64,000 nt of DNA from Coprinellus micaceus (Eukaryota; Basidiomycota; Agaricomycetes; Agaricales; Psathyrellaceae): assembly GCA_951394405.1 (NCBI GenBank), contig OX596343.1, forward strand, positions 372,001 to 436,000. Direction: 5' to 3'. The translations under genes and the position numbers were made by a program. The notes beneath the pieces were generated by a model. The model saw only the letters and a program-made list of their open reading frames with translations. It did no database searches and had not been told where the DNA came from. Below are positions 12,272 to 23,520 of the stretch, in pieces. Position 1 is the stretch's first letter. Each line of letters opens with the position of its first letter.

Positions 12272-14701
12272 ATGGCGAGAAAACGGCAAGGCTCGGAAGT
12301 GGACCCTCTTGCTCAGGCCATAGCACCACCAATAGACGAGACGGAGGAGGAACGGGAGGAGAGGTTGACGAAGGAGAAGGATGCCAAGGCCGTCTCTGAT
12401 GCGATTGACGAGAAGATTGAAGCGGAAAGGCTGGCGGAGAAGAAGGCACCTAAACCTGTCAAGGTCCTGTTATTGGGTGTGTTTTACCTGATTACACACA
12501 CCCCCAATGTCTAATACGTTATCAGGACAAAGTGAATCTGGTACGCTACCCATGATTCATTCTATTTCCGGTTGTATGCTGAAGCCTGGGTGAACGGATA
12601 GGCAAGTCTACTACCCTCAAAAGTGCGTGTTTCCACCTCCTGGTCGAATACCCGAGACACGTACATACTAACTTAACTTAGACTTCCAATTGATGTATGA
12701 GCCGAAGGTGCGCCCTACCCATATCCCGCGAGACTCGAGTCATTTCTCCTTTTACAGGCCTTTCGTCAAGAAAGAGCGTCGTGGCGAATCGTCATCCAAC
12801 TCAATGTGGTTCGGTCACTCCATGTCGTCATGGACTCTATCACCCGCGCTCTCAAAGCGTCGCACGACCTCCCTTACCGGCCCACTTTCTCGTCGTTAGA
12901 GGCGGTTCCCAGCATCTCGGTGGAGCTTCTTGAACGGAAGGCTCGCCTCGCACCCCTCCTCGCTATCGAAAAAACACTCATCCAACGCCTCACTCCGGCA
13001 GGATCGGGGGAGACTGAAGCGACACAGCTGCGGTCCAATAGAGAGGTGGCAGTCAACTCCGCGAAGCCATGGAAGACGGCGTTCAATCAACTGTTAAATG
13101 GAAAAGACCCGGCGACGAGCGAGGATGACGATGGGATTGATTGGGATGACCCGGACGATCCTGGGCCGATTCTCTATCAGTTATCAGAGGATATGATTAG
13201 ATTGTGGAACGATCCTACCACACAGAAGATCTTGGAGATGCAGAATATAAGGATGGAGGAGCTTGCTGGATTGTGAGTCTATCGATTGGCATATAATTTC
13301 AAGGCGCAGAAACTGTTTGAAGGGGGTGGCACCGCTCCATACCTCATCATCTGCATGCACCTTTACGCTTCACCTCCTAACCCTCGAAGCGGTCCCGCTC
13401 ACCCTTTGCCCCGTCTCTCTTAGCTTTTTGGATCAACTTGAGGCAGTAACAGCTCGGCGTTACGTGCCTACAGACGGTAAGTGATTTCACTTGGACCCCG
13501 CCACTATACCTTGGTCTTGATACCTGCCAACCTGCCTGCAGATGACATCCTCAAGGCGCGATTGAAGACGTTAGGTGTAACGGAGCACCGCTTCACGCTG
13601 TCGGGCAGTAAGTGTATTTGAATTAATTCCCGTCTTTTAATCTCGGGGCAATGATTGCGAGACTACGGATAACATATTGATACTTCTCTTGACCTGTTTC
13701 AGCTGGAGTGGGTCGCGATTGGAGGATCTTTGACGTCGGGGGACATCGGTCACAGGTGAGTCGTATACCTCTATCGCTTACTGTATTGACACTGACAACG
13801 GCCACCCTGCTTCCCGCGTTGCTAGCGAGGTATGTGCGCTGCCAACATCGCATCGCATCGTCGCGAATTTTTGGGCGCCTGAGGGATGATCACACTACTG
13901 TCTTTTTCTGACCCAATCTGCGTTCTATAGCTGCATGGGTCCCTTACTTTGATGACATGGATACTATTATATTTTTAGCACCAATAAGCTGCTTCGACCA
14001 AACACTAGCAGAAGATCCAAAGATGAACAGACTGGTGTGTCATCTCCTGATATACTCTTTCGCCAAATTGAACCCTAACTATCGAGTAGGCGGATTCAGT
14101 GGGAATATGGACAGACGTCTGCCGGAACCAACTCCTGAAGAAAACCGACTTGATCGTCTTCCTCAACAAGGTTGACATTTTCCGTACGAAGATCCAGGCC
14201 GGACTTCGGCTCACAGATTACATCGTGAGCTACGGCGAGAGGCCGAATACCTTTGAAAGCACCACTGGCTGTGCGCATCTCCCCCCTTTGCCACCTCCGT
14301 CTAGTGCTAATGCATTGCTTCAACGACCCTTAGACATCCGCAAGAAGTTTTGTGAGTCCTATACCATGTATTCCTTGATTCCAGTCCCACCTGACTGCGA
14401 CTTGAAACTTCGATTGATTGGACGCAGCGGATATCCTGAAAGACAAGTCTCCTATCCCACGGGCATTCTATTGTCATTTTACGACCGTTACGGTAAGGCC
14501 TTTGCGCGTCGTTCCCGAACTCCGGGGAGGAGCTAACGGCCTTCTAGGATCCAAAGTCGACGAGCTTCATTCTATCCAGCCGTGGGTGTTCATTCAACTT
14601 TGGATGGCCTTCCGGTTCTACCAGCACTGATTTCGCATCCCATTGCAGTGAAGGTTATGATTATAAGAGGAAATCTCGCGAAAACGGATCTCGCGGGATG
14701 A
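12272..14701 (+). CDS. Atypical heterotrimeric G-protein alpha subunit, 15 exons
   Basis: G-alpha subunits couple membrane receptors to cAMP or MAPK signalling. Exons: 12272-12476, 12526-12540, 12602-12622, 12682-12707, 12758-13272, 13424-13476, 13542-13607, 13703-13755, 13826-13829, 13931-14034, 14090-14270, 14334-14351, 14428-14492, 14548-14581, 14649-14701. The total is 1413 nt, 470 residues, no frame error. Motifs: P-loop GQSESGKST, switch I RLKTLGV with the arginine finger, switch II FDVGGHRSQRAAW, NKVD, and a C-terminal helix FILSSLKVMIIRGNLAKTDLAG. Oddities: the catalytic Gln of DVGGQ is His; the N-terminus MARKRQGSEV lacks the myristoylated Gly-2; the C-terminus lacks the usual Gly-Leu/Ile ending; an acidic insertion lies in the helical domain. 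A 4-nt exon (CGAG) is needed to read HRSQRAAW. It belongs to the lineage-expanded G-alphas of mushrooms. Confidence 0.88.
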
Positions 14702-16672
14702 ACTCTCAGCGCCCGGCGTTTGCCCTGATCATGGTTGTTGCATGGTTGTACCCGAAGTCGCCATGTCGTTCAGCCCACTGGTCGCGGCTTTTACATAGCC
14801 TCGGACACTACACAGTGTATGTTTCACCTGCATCGGATTACCCCGCGGTGCTAATTCTGTTACAACCCTCTAATGTATGTATCTGCGTCGCTGTTGTAGT
14901 ATTTACTTTTATCTACTGCAAATTAGTTGGATCATTGTTCCCTCGGTGAGAGACCTCGCCTATATTTGAGCCTCAATGGCTATTTTTTTCCTCGACGGTC
15001 TACCGGCGCCCAAAGCAGTTGGAGGGCTCAGGGAGATGCGGGACAAGGTAGTGGTCGATTTTAGCGCCCGGGAGTTACCGGCCCGGCGCATTAGGGCAGG
15101 CACCTCCGCGTCATTCCCTTAACTCCGTGTTGGGCGTCTGCGTTCAATTCTGTTCATGACCATCAACACGACATTTGGTGAGTTCTTCGCTGCTGAACAC
15201 ACCGCATTCCTTCTACGATGAGAATTACACACTACCCAAGAAACCTTTGTTTCGATGCGGCTCAAGACCCCTATTCGATTCTGGTACTCTTCGTCTGAAG
15301 GAACCGTTTCGAGTAGGGGTCAAGAACGGAAAGCTGATGCCTTCAATCCCAGATACCCCTCTAAAATAGTTATCGGGGATTGTAATCGCTCACCTCTTGG
15401 CTTTCATAGGACTTTTAAACGCGTGGCTCAACACGAAGTGACCCTGTACTGTGTGGGCGATGACAGCGGTCGCACCTGGGCGTTCGGATACGAAAACCTC
15501 GATGGTGTGGGATGAGTCGGCGGATGAGTCGGAATACTCGCGTATATGACCCCGGGCGCTCCGAACACCCTGAAAGGGCCCAAGCCCGACTCTCGTGTGT
15601 TTGTGTGTGGCGGAACCGAAGCTGAACAGGAACCCACAGGCAACAAATGGGCGCCCAAGCCGTTTGCTGCATAGCTCCGAATGGGTACCTCATGCACGCC
15701 TCGAGACACGAAGAGAGCCACCATTCCAGGTCAGAAAGCCCACCTTGTTCCTGTCATCATGCCGCAGCTGACAGCCTGAAGCTTCGAAGTTTTTGTTGTG
15801 GCTCGTTGACGAATTGGTTCTGCGGACTTGTAGCTGACAAAAGAGCCAATCGTGCTCTGGGGAACCGACATTGGCGTCTCAGATAAGTACCACCGATTCT
15901 TCAGGAAAATGCGACCACACGTGTCGGCCACACCATTCCGTTTCCAAGACCCTTCTCCCGAAAATGGCGAACTGAACAACGCTCAGCAGCCTCGAGGACT
16001 CGGACCTACAGCTCCTGATCCTTGCCATACCCCCAAAAAGCCCAAAAGAGTATTCGGACGATATTTTGAAGCCCGAAAACTGGCCCAAGAGGTCGGCCAC
16101 TGTGCGTTTCAGGCACCGCAGCTCGGGTGGATGCCAGGTTGCGTCCATGGCAAAGGGCAGAAACACTTGCTTCGCACTGTGCGATGCATTGATTTGCTGG
16201 CACGAGTAAGTCTCGGCCTCGAGCATGCAAGTGATAAGACCGCCGAGCATCTTCGCCACGGAAGGTAACCCACTTGAGCGCTCCATCCAATTCAATACGC
16301 CGGGCCCATATCACATTTCACAAAGATCAAGAGACTACCGGCTGGCGATAAGTGCGCCCTCTTCATTTCTCATTTATCGAAAAGCCACCGACGCGCACAT
16401 TTCGAGAAACGCGAGGTCGAGAGGACAGACAGAACACATCGTGTTCGAGGGGGCAGTCCAACGGCAAGACAGGGTTAATGTCGGCACGTCCACCGACCGT
16501 GCTGCGTACGATAGGGCTGTCTGGGCGGGGCGTACACTTAATTTCTTGAGGTATATAATGCTCGGTCAAATCGGACTGGCATCCTCGAGCTCATCTCCCC
16601 TGGGCGGTCCTCCTTCGCCATCCATATCCCTCCCTAACTCCCTTACCACTACCCCATCTCACGACAAGCGAG
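14702..16672. other. Intergenic region between G-alpha and the 7-helix protein
   Basis: No gene is supported in this 2-kb stretch. It contains a short direct repeat GGATGAGTCGG (two copies, about 15510-15532) and, at 16552-16558, a TATATAA likely belonging to the next gene. Confidence 0.4.
16552..16558 (+). promoter_or_regulatory. TATA box of the 7-helix membrane protein gene
   Basis: TATATAA lies about 115 nt before the ATG at 16673, followed by a pyrimidine-rich leader typical of fungal transcription starts. Confidence 0.35.
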
Positions 16673-18132
16673 ATGTATATCCACCTCCCCGCTGTTAACT
16701 CTGCTCCACTGGACGGCCCATTGATTGCCAGGCAGTCTTTCGATTTCTGGAAAGGTACGACGTCTCTCGCTTTGACGGCTTCCCTTGTCAGTGAAGCACG
16801 AGGCTTACCGGACGTTGTTCTCTCTCCTCAGGGATCCTGGTTGCCCTATACGCCGTTGGGGCAATGACTACTCTCGTCCGACTCTCCCATCGCGTATGGC
16901 ATATCGGAACCTCGAAGCTCGGTTTGCGGAAAGAGCTGTGGACGCTCCGCAGCTTGGAGGATTACCTCGCAGTCGCGGCATCGTGTTGGGGAGTCGTGGC
17001 GTCGATTGTGATGTTGGATCTATATCTGACAAAAGGTGCGTTTTTCATTCGTTCTGACGTTCGATCGCTTTTGATTACCTGGTTCCCTTGCACCTGTGCT
17101 TGCATTGCAGATACCCATGAGCGCATTCCGTACCAGAAGCGCCTGTACTATGTTATGTCGGTAGCCTGGACTTCTGGTCTATGGTACGATCTCCCCTTAT
17201 CATAATCGTCTTCGTCATAAACTTAACACGGCTCGACGAACACTTTACAGGCTACCACGACTTGCTCTGGCACTGGCCTTCTGGAGTAGAGGTTCACAGA
17301 TTGCCCACCCCCGGATTGGCCGCCTAGGCTTGTGCCTGTCTGTGTGCTTCACGGTCATGTACCTCACCCACATGGCATGGCATCTGGCAACGGGATGCGA
17401 CCACCGCGGGAGAACGTCCCTAGATGTGCAGACCACCGCGTACTGCAACACAGGAAAGCAGGGCGTAGCGGAAGTCGGATTCATTGGTGCGTCCTTTTCT
17501 TCCCAAACCCCACCACATCGGTTCAAAGTACTTATTTCGCAACCGTTCCAAAACATTCAGGCGTGTTCATCAGCGAGCTCTCTCTCGTAGCGGCCTCCGT
17601 CTATGCACTCGTCATCTCGAAGCGCCCGACACCAGAAACTACGCTCAATGCTGAAGCTGGGCCGCAACTACCCGCGAAAGTTACTTATTACAGCATTCTT
17701 TCAGCGTCTGTCGCCATTCTCCTGACCACCATCGCCCACTGCGCGTTCCAGTACTCACCTTTGGTAACTGGGACAGACGGGCTGCTCGTGAAGGATATGA
17801 CAGCTCACCTCGAGGTCAGCATCTCGCCTTTAATAAATTTACCCTGTCCAACGCTTAGCTAACCGAACCATAACGAACAGGCTGCTCTCTCAATTATGGC
17901 CTGCAACATCCCCGAACTTGTCGCCTTGTTCAGACGGGTGGTCTACAGCGAATCCAATTCCCCATCCTCGACGGTCTCCTCACGGGTCTCCGTTACAACG
18001 GATCTCAAAGTACCCGTCACAGTGCTCCGTCTGGGCGAGGTTAGCGCTGCCAGCAGGGAGAAGGACCGCAAACTGGGGCTGGATTACGCGATTAGCGACA
18101 CCTCGAGTGTCAAGAGCGAGAGGAGCCTGTGA
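16673..18132 (+). CDS. Seven-helix integral membrane protein of unknown function
   Basis: Exons 16673-16754, 16832-17035, 17111-17183, 17251-17486, 17561-17814 and 17881-18132 join in frame to give 366 residues. Seven hydrophobic segments can be read: ILVALYAVGAMTTLV, YLAVAASCWGVVASIVML, YYVMSVAWTSGLW, LCLSVCFTVMYLTHMAW, ISELSLVAASVYALVI, YYSILSASVAILLTTIAH and AALSIMACNIPELVALF. A Ser-rich cytosolic-type tail follows. The topology resembles the fungal rhodopsin-like integral membrane proteins, but no diagnostic residue lets me name it, and I do not claim receptor activity. It starts 2 kb downstream of the G-alpha gene on the same strand, which may be chance. Confidence 0.78.
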
Positions 18133-18328
18133 AGATCTAACTGTGAGCTAAATGACATTACGAGCACATTAGGACTTTCTCGAGACGGACGATCTTTCCT
18201 ATCCCTCGCTTTCTACCAATCCAATGGACTCTGTTCATGTATCTCTGCAGCTCTTACGACCACATGTCCCTAGCCTAGATTATCAAGCCTGTCATTCTGG
18301 ATATACAAATACATACAGGAACTCGGTA

Positions 18329-19689
18329 TCACGCCCTCTTCACGTTCTTCCAGTTCGTCCCCCCAATCCCCATCCCGAATGCACCAAATGCCCCTCCTCC
18401 CATCGGCGTAGCGGAGGTGGGCGTCGATCCCCCGGGGGTCTGCTGGAACGAAGCCCGGTACGACGTGTTCGGTAGCGCCTGGATCGACAAGAACTTGTTC
18501 AATGGCGGCCTGTCGTCCGTGTTGTACTGGAACTCTAGCCCAATCCCATCCGCCTCCGACACATCCAACTTGGCCACCATCTTCTTCCCAATCGCATTCA
18601 AACGCTCGATATCGTCCTTGCTCCGCGTCCACAGCTGTATCCTGTCCACCTTGGACCTCAGGCTGACCACAGCCCCGCAGATCTCGTCCCCGTCCTCCAA
18701 GTCCTGGCCGACCAGCGCCATCGCGAGCCACTGCCAGCACCGGTCCAACAGCGCCGGGTTGTTCTTCATTGTCAACACCCACTTGCCCCCCTTCGCGTTC
18801 GCCTCGTCCTCCCACATCGGCTTGATCCCGCTCTTGAACAGGTGATAGTTGCTGTTCTTCTCCAGCATCGACGGAGGCTTCAGCCAGTTGAAGTACCGGC
18901 AGAACTGCTCCACGGTGTCGAACTCGCCGATGACGGTCAGACCCGCCTCGTACTCGGTCGTGGTTTCGGGGATCGGGACGGCGGACGAAGGGGGCTCGGG
19001 GAGCTGCCCTTGGACGGTCGCGGTGGCAGGGGTATAGGGGAATTTGGCTTTCGAGTCGTGGTATATCGTCCTGCGTGTCGTCAGAACAAGGAAAGCGATG
19101 TGAAACATCGAGATGATGCGCACCATGGGTATTGTAAAGGATGCTCCTTGGGCATCATGGGCACGCCAGGGGTCTTGGGATCCTCAATCGGTTCAGGCTC
19201 TGGCGGCTTCGCGCTGCCATCGATGCTCAGCTGCCTCGTCCGCACCATCCTCGCGGTGATGGCATCGAGACTGGGCACATTCTTGTATCCCCTCACAAAC
19301 TTGTTCTCCTTCAACGGGGCTGGAGCGCCGTCCGTGCTCTCCTGATTGAGCTTCTCGAGCTTCTCGGACGTCAGGGGTTCACCGCCTTCGGGTACGGGCG
19401 TCGTCGACTTGGGCGGGGTGTCCATCGATACCCCGCTGTTTGCGGGTGACGCTGAGCGGGTTGTGGGCGCATTGACGGCAACTGAGTCGGTTGTCGAGGC
19501 AGCGGTGGATGCCAATGACACGCTGGACCCTGTACGGAGCAGTGAGGCGGCCAGTCGGGGCCGTGGAGCGGTCGATAACGACGACGACGAGGTCGGCGCC
19601 CCGTTAACGTTGAGCTTGGCGGCGAGCTGGTTGAGCGAGGGCAAGCGTGCTGCCTTCACTGCCGAATCTTTGGTCGGGTTGCTCGTCAT
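18329..19689 (-). CDS. eIF4E family cap-binding protein, class II (4EHP-like)
   Basis: Exons 19689-19124 and 19070-18329 are joined by a 53-nt intron that restores PWTIYHDSK; 435 residues. The C-terminal half is an eIF4E fold: HPLQYPWTIY, then FHLFK-type NYHLFKSGIKPMWEDEANAKGGKW with the cap-stacking Trp (W102 of human eIF4E), then DEICGAVVSLRSK and RIQLWT. The residue matching human W56 is Tyr (TEYEAGLTVIG), as in class II/4EHP proteins, which often repress or specialise translation. The residue matching W73, which contacts eIF4G and 4E-BP, is Cys (VEQFCRYF). The first ~185 residues are a low-complexity Ser/Thr/Pro/Ala-rich extension absent from standard eIF4E. It is convergent with the 7-helix gene, only 196 nt apart. 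Confidence 0.85.
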
Positions 19690-20159
19690 CGTGGTGGTTC
19701 AGGAGCAAGATGCACGATGCACTGCATTCGTGATCTTATCTGAATTCATTACAATCTATTGATCTTACTGTTACAACAGCTGTAGACAATCGTTACAACA
19801 TATTACATAGAGCCCACACATACAGATAGGGGCAATGTTAATGAAGTGCAGTTGCCCTCTCTGTCAATGAGGCGATGGCACTAAGTGAGACACGCTACAG
19901 TTCAACGAGTCAAATTTTTGAACAGGGGGGATATCAACTTGATATGGTGCCCAACAGAGGTCCATGTTTCGTTTGATGCTTTGAAGTGGAAGAGAGAGGG
20001 GCGTGAAATACCATGAAGCTTTGAAGATCAATGCTATAGACAAAAGATTGGTCTCACGTTACATAAATAGCAGACAGACGTACCGTCAATATCATTTCTT
20101 CGAGAGTTCGAGAGGCCGAACCTGGTTTCTTTGTCGGGGGATGCACCGTACTCCGGCTT
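19690..20159. other. Upstream flank of the eIF4E-like gene
   Basis: No gene is seen. The stretch is relatively AT-rich and holds the likely promoter of the eIF4E-like gene. Confidence 0.35.
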
Positions 20160-21090
20160 GCCGACCATGGTCCTACTGTCTTCTTTGTCCAGAGGTCATG
20201 TCTCTAAACCAGCTGGGCCCCTTCGGAAATCTGACTGGCAACTTCGATACATTCAGCGTTTCAGGAGCTCTACTATCTTGAGGACCCGGAGGTCGACTCT
20301 GGGAATGGAGAACGGGGGGCCCCCGCCTGCGGGGAAGGTTGGCCATCTCGAACCGCACTAATGCCCTCCCTGTTATGACCGTACATCAGAATGGCTGCTA
20401 AAGTCTGGGTGAAAATCGCCGCCAGACTGTACAAACCTGATTTCGCCCCTGTGCCAATTCCTCTGTGCAGAGGGCCTCTCGGGGCACCGCAAGGTAGAAA
20501 TGCAGCCTATCACAGAAAACACCTTCGCCGCGCAAAATCAGCACGTAGGGGCTGACGTTTCCTAAGTTAAGGAAAATGGGTCTGCGACGTTGTCTAGAAT
20601 TTTACACTGTCGAAAAGCCTGTTTGGAACAAGACCTTCCAGCTCCACAGCCCTCCTTTCTGAGATGATTCCTTCATCCACGATTTCCCGCCATATCCCAG
20701 GGTGCTTTCTGAAGGCGCCAGTGGTGCGAATGCTCCAGGGACTGTGCCGATAGTCCGCCATTAAAACTGACCCCTGTGAAAAGGACTCTGCAGCAGGTAG
20801 GCTTGATTCCTCTGGCCGGGCCACGCGAAACCGTACCTCCCCGGCTGCAGGATGAGAATGGGGAGACCGCTGAAAGTAAAGGAACCCCTATGTGTTGGCG
20901 AGAAAGGCCGCGTGTATCTTGGGGTCGGAGGTAGCGTCGCACCTGAACCAGCCTGAACCTCGTACGGTAGTTATACAACCTGGAGGCCCAGGCTTCTTTG
21001 GAGGTGAAGCGGATTGTGACTACTCGAAGTCCGGAAATGCCAACTAGGTCTTCGGAGGGAAGTCCGTCGGGATCCAGAGTATGGATAATA
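20160..21090 (-). pseudogene. Decayed paralogue of the unknown gene at 32155-33645
   Basis: Read on the minus strand, this region retains the order of segments found in the gene at 32155-33645, but in different frames and with stops. RRIIHTLDPDGLPSEDLVGISG matches RRLLSTLDPNRLLTEDLIDVSG; PGIWREIVDEGIISERRAVELE matches PKIWRKLVEDQLIPPGKEAELE; RFEMAN is identical in both. The nucleotide resemblance (for example around GGCCATCTCGAA and GACCATGG) runs along the whole length. No continuous reading frame or consistent intron set can be built. I call it a pseudogene left by duplication on the same strand 11-12 kb away. Confidence 0.75.
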
Positions 21091-21398
21091 CGGCGGCTCA
21101 GTGTCTAGATAGAATCTTTGACCACCATGCGGAGGTGCAAGAATCGAATGTCACGGAACCTTTCGTGACGACGAACTTCAGCGGTATTGATGGCGCTGGA
21201 GGACGGCTCGTGTGTATAGCTTCAACTGGGTCCTTGGCCGTCCCCACCGAAGGTCAAACCGAACCACCGTTGTCATTCGTATGCGGGCTCACCGTTGCTC
21301 TTCTTGTCGGAGAGGCCGTCATCAAAGTTCGAGAAGGGAATGGGCGTAATGGGAATGCTTGGTTTACTTCCGTTTCAACGTCCTTGTACGAATTTGAG

Positions 21399-21417
21399 GT
21401 GGTGTGTGTGTGTGTGA
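21399..21417. repeat. Short GT microsatellite
   Basis: A run of GT dinucleotides (about seven units) in non-coding sequence. Confidence 0.6.
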
Positions 21418-21921
21418 TGTTCCAGGTTCGATTGATACGATCAATCATTTGGCGCCTAGCGCCTGGACTCCGACGCGTAGGTGGTCGAACGGAATGGCAT
21501 TCTTCAAGGCAGGAGCAGGAACTCAGTATCTGTAAATATACACAGTCCACCACGAGGACGCTTACTGACAAAAGGGCAGTAGGGGAGTCACGAACCAATG
21601 CTTACGCAGGGGACGGCAGATATCATACAGTGGAGTTCAAGTTCGAACCTACTAATATTCGCAGCCCAGTCAAGCTGCAGATATGTTGGCTCTGGACTCC
21701 ACCATGAGGAAATCCGTTGGCCAGGGACTGTAGAAGCAGCCGTAGCAGTGGATTCGGAGGGATGCATGAGGTATGAGTGGGAAAAGGCATATAAAAGTGT
21801 GCGGCGTAAGCTCCAGTCAAATGGAGGGTTCTATTACGGGGTTGAGGAGCAGGGGAAAAAAAGACTCAACTCTCCAGGAAGAATCGAGATCTTATACATA
21901 GCAACGCAGTGCCAAAACGGT

Positions 21922-21993
21922 TCCTTCTAGCCGACTTGAACGACTGACCTCGTCATTACTAGTGACGCGCTCTACCAACTGAGCTAAGAAGGA
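21922..21993 (-). tRNA. tRNA-Thr (anticodon AGT)
   Basis: The 72-nt minus-strand sequence folds as a full cloverleaf. The acceptor stem is TCCTTCT paired with AGAAGGA (7/7). The D arm is GCTC-AGTTGGTA-GAGC. The anticodon stem is CGTCA/TGACG around the loop CTAGTAA, giving anticodon AGT (threonine). The T arm is AGTCG-TTCAAGT-CGGCT with one G-U pair. There is no intron. A TTTT run 4 nt past the 3' end (21917-21914) is a suitable RNA polymerase III terminator. Confidence 0.95.
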
Positions 21994-22295
21994 TGTCAAG
22001 CAAGCCCTACAGGTACATTTAGGAGAAAAGAAAGAAATCAGAAATCAGAGCAGGCCGGGACCGACTGGCGGCGTAGTTGAGAGGGAGTTGAAGCATTGGA
22101 GGTGGCAGACCAAAGGTGAGGGGCCCCCTTTCATATAATCTCGGGCATTTGTTTCCCCGTCCTGGGCCCGCCCCTCGCTGGCGCACGACGACGTGAGCCC
22201 CGTTCAACCCCTTCGAACAGGTTGCCGCGCTACCCACAAGCCCTCCGTTGCGATGATTCATTCGGCAGCCAAGAGCGAGGACTTCTGCACACCTT

Positions 22296-23419
22296 TCAGG
22301 CGCTCCCGTGAATATAAGAGCTTGGCCCACCCCCTTGCACCGTTGGATTGAAGGCCCGCGTTCGAGCCAAAACATCCTCCGCCTTCTTCGCAAACGCAGC
22401 AAGAACCTCCAACTGCTGCTCCGTAAGTTGCCTTACAATTTTCAGCTGGTCCCGGAACGAAAGGGTGGTCGTGTGTTGGATATTGTCGTGCTTCAGCATT
22501 TCCGCTCTCTCCGTGAAACAGACTTCGAGGTAAGCTTGTGCTCCATGCGCTTCCCTTAGCCCATGAACCACGTCCAGTAATTCGACGATAGAGGTAGTGA
22601 ATGGATCTGAGCCGTGGTTCGCGTGGGGAAGGGATCCACCGGGATTGTCAGGTGAGAGGTGGCTCGGTAGGGCCTGTCTTAAAGGCCCGGGTGCCTGACA
22701 AGGTCACAAAGACTATCAGTCACACATCTGACCCTCACTACTCTGGGAAATTTGCCGCCAACCTGAAGGGGTTCAAGTGCTCCAAGTCCAGGTCCATGGG
22801 CTAGTCCTGCCAATGGACCAAGACCAGGCAGCCCAGGGATGTTCATTTGGGCAAGGGTGCTCAAGAGCGAGGTTGGGCTGGTAGTGTTAGAGGCCGGGGG
22901 GCCAGGAGCTGCGATGGGATTACGCCCCAGTAGTGCAGACAACATGTCCCCGGGCTTGAGTTGCTGGGGATGGACAGGGCCAGTGTCGTTTCGGGTAAAA
23001 AGATGGGTTTCGCTGGGCTGCGGCACGCCAGTAATCAGGTTGGGGTGCTGGGGATCGATAGGGCCGATGGTGCTACGGGGAAGAGCTTTGTCGCTTCGCC
23101 CGGGCAGCGTACTTCGCCGAGCCTTGGTTTTAGACCGGAGCTTGTCGATGAACCCGCGTCGTCGTGTGGTGAGAGGGCGTGAGGAATGCATGGCGGGCGC
23201 CGCCGAAGAGGATGTTGGCATGGTTGAGGACAAGATGGGGTTTGAGTTTAATCTGCGGGTCGTCGGACCCAAGAAGGATTTAAGCTTCAGCCTTAGACGT
23301 AAAATTGAACGCTCCTCGGCGGATTTGGTGGAGTGAGGAAATAGCGGCTGAAGGGGATGGTTGAGGTGACCGTGGATTTTGACTTGGGAATGGGAAGGGA
23401 AATAGGAAGCGGAAAACAT
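22296..23419 (-). CDS. Hypothetical protein with a C-terminal helical segment
   Basis: Not recognised. Exon 1 (23419-22742) and exon 2 (22694-22296) join in frame over a 47-nt intron (GTAGTG...CAG; a GTGAGG donor 3 nt further would keep the frame). This gives 358 residues from the first ATG, or 292 if translation starts at 23221 (MPTSSSAAP), whose context looks at least as good. The N-terminal half is basic and disordered (TTRRRGFIDKLRSKTKARRS). The middle is Pro/Gly-rich (IPGLPGLGPLAGLAHGPGLG). The C-terminal ~90 residues are strongly helical (RDQLKIVRQLTEQQLEVLAAFAKKAEDVL). The gene starts 100-300 nt after the stop of the upstream F-box gene. Confidence 0.6.
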
Positions 23420-23520
23420 AAGTAGTGGCGTCGATGGTCAGAGGTTTCCTTTCGGTCGAGTGGGATCGCGGTGGTCGGGTTTCCCCACCCCGACGAGCCT
23501 CGGGGACGCCTCTGGCACGT

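Noticed and set aside
13273..13423. 151-nt G-alpha intron thought to hide another small exon
   Set aside because: The flanking exons join directly in frame (LAGFFLDQLEAV), so no extra exon is required.
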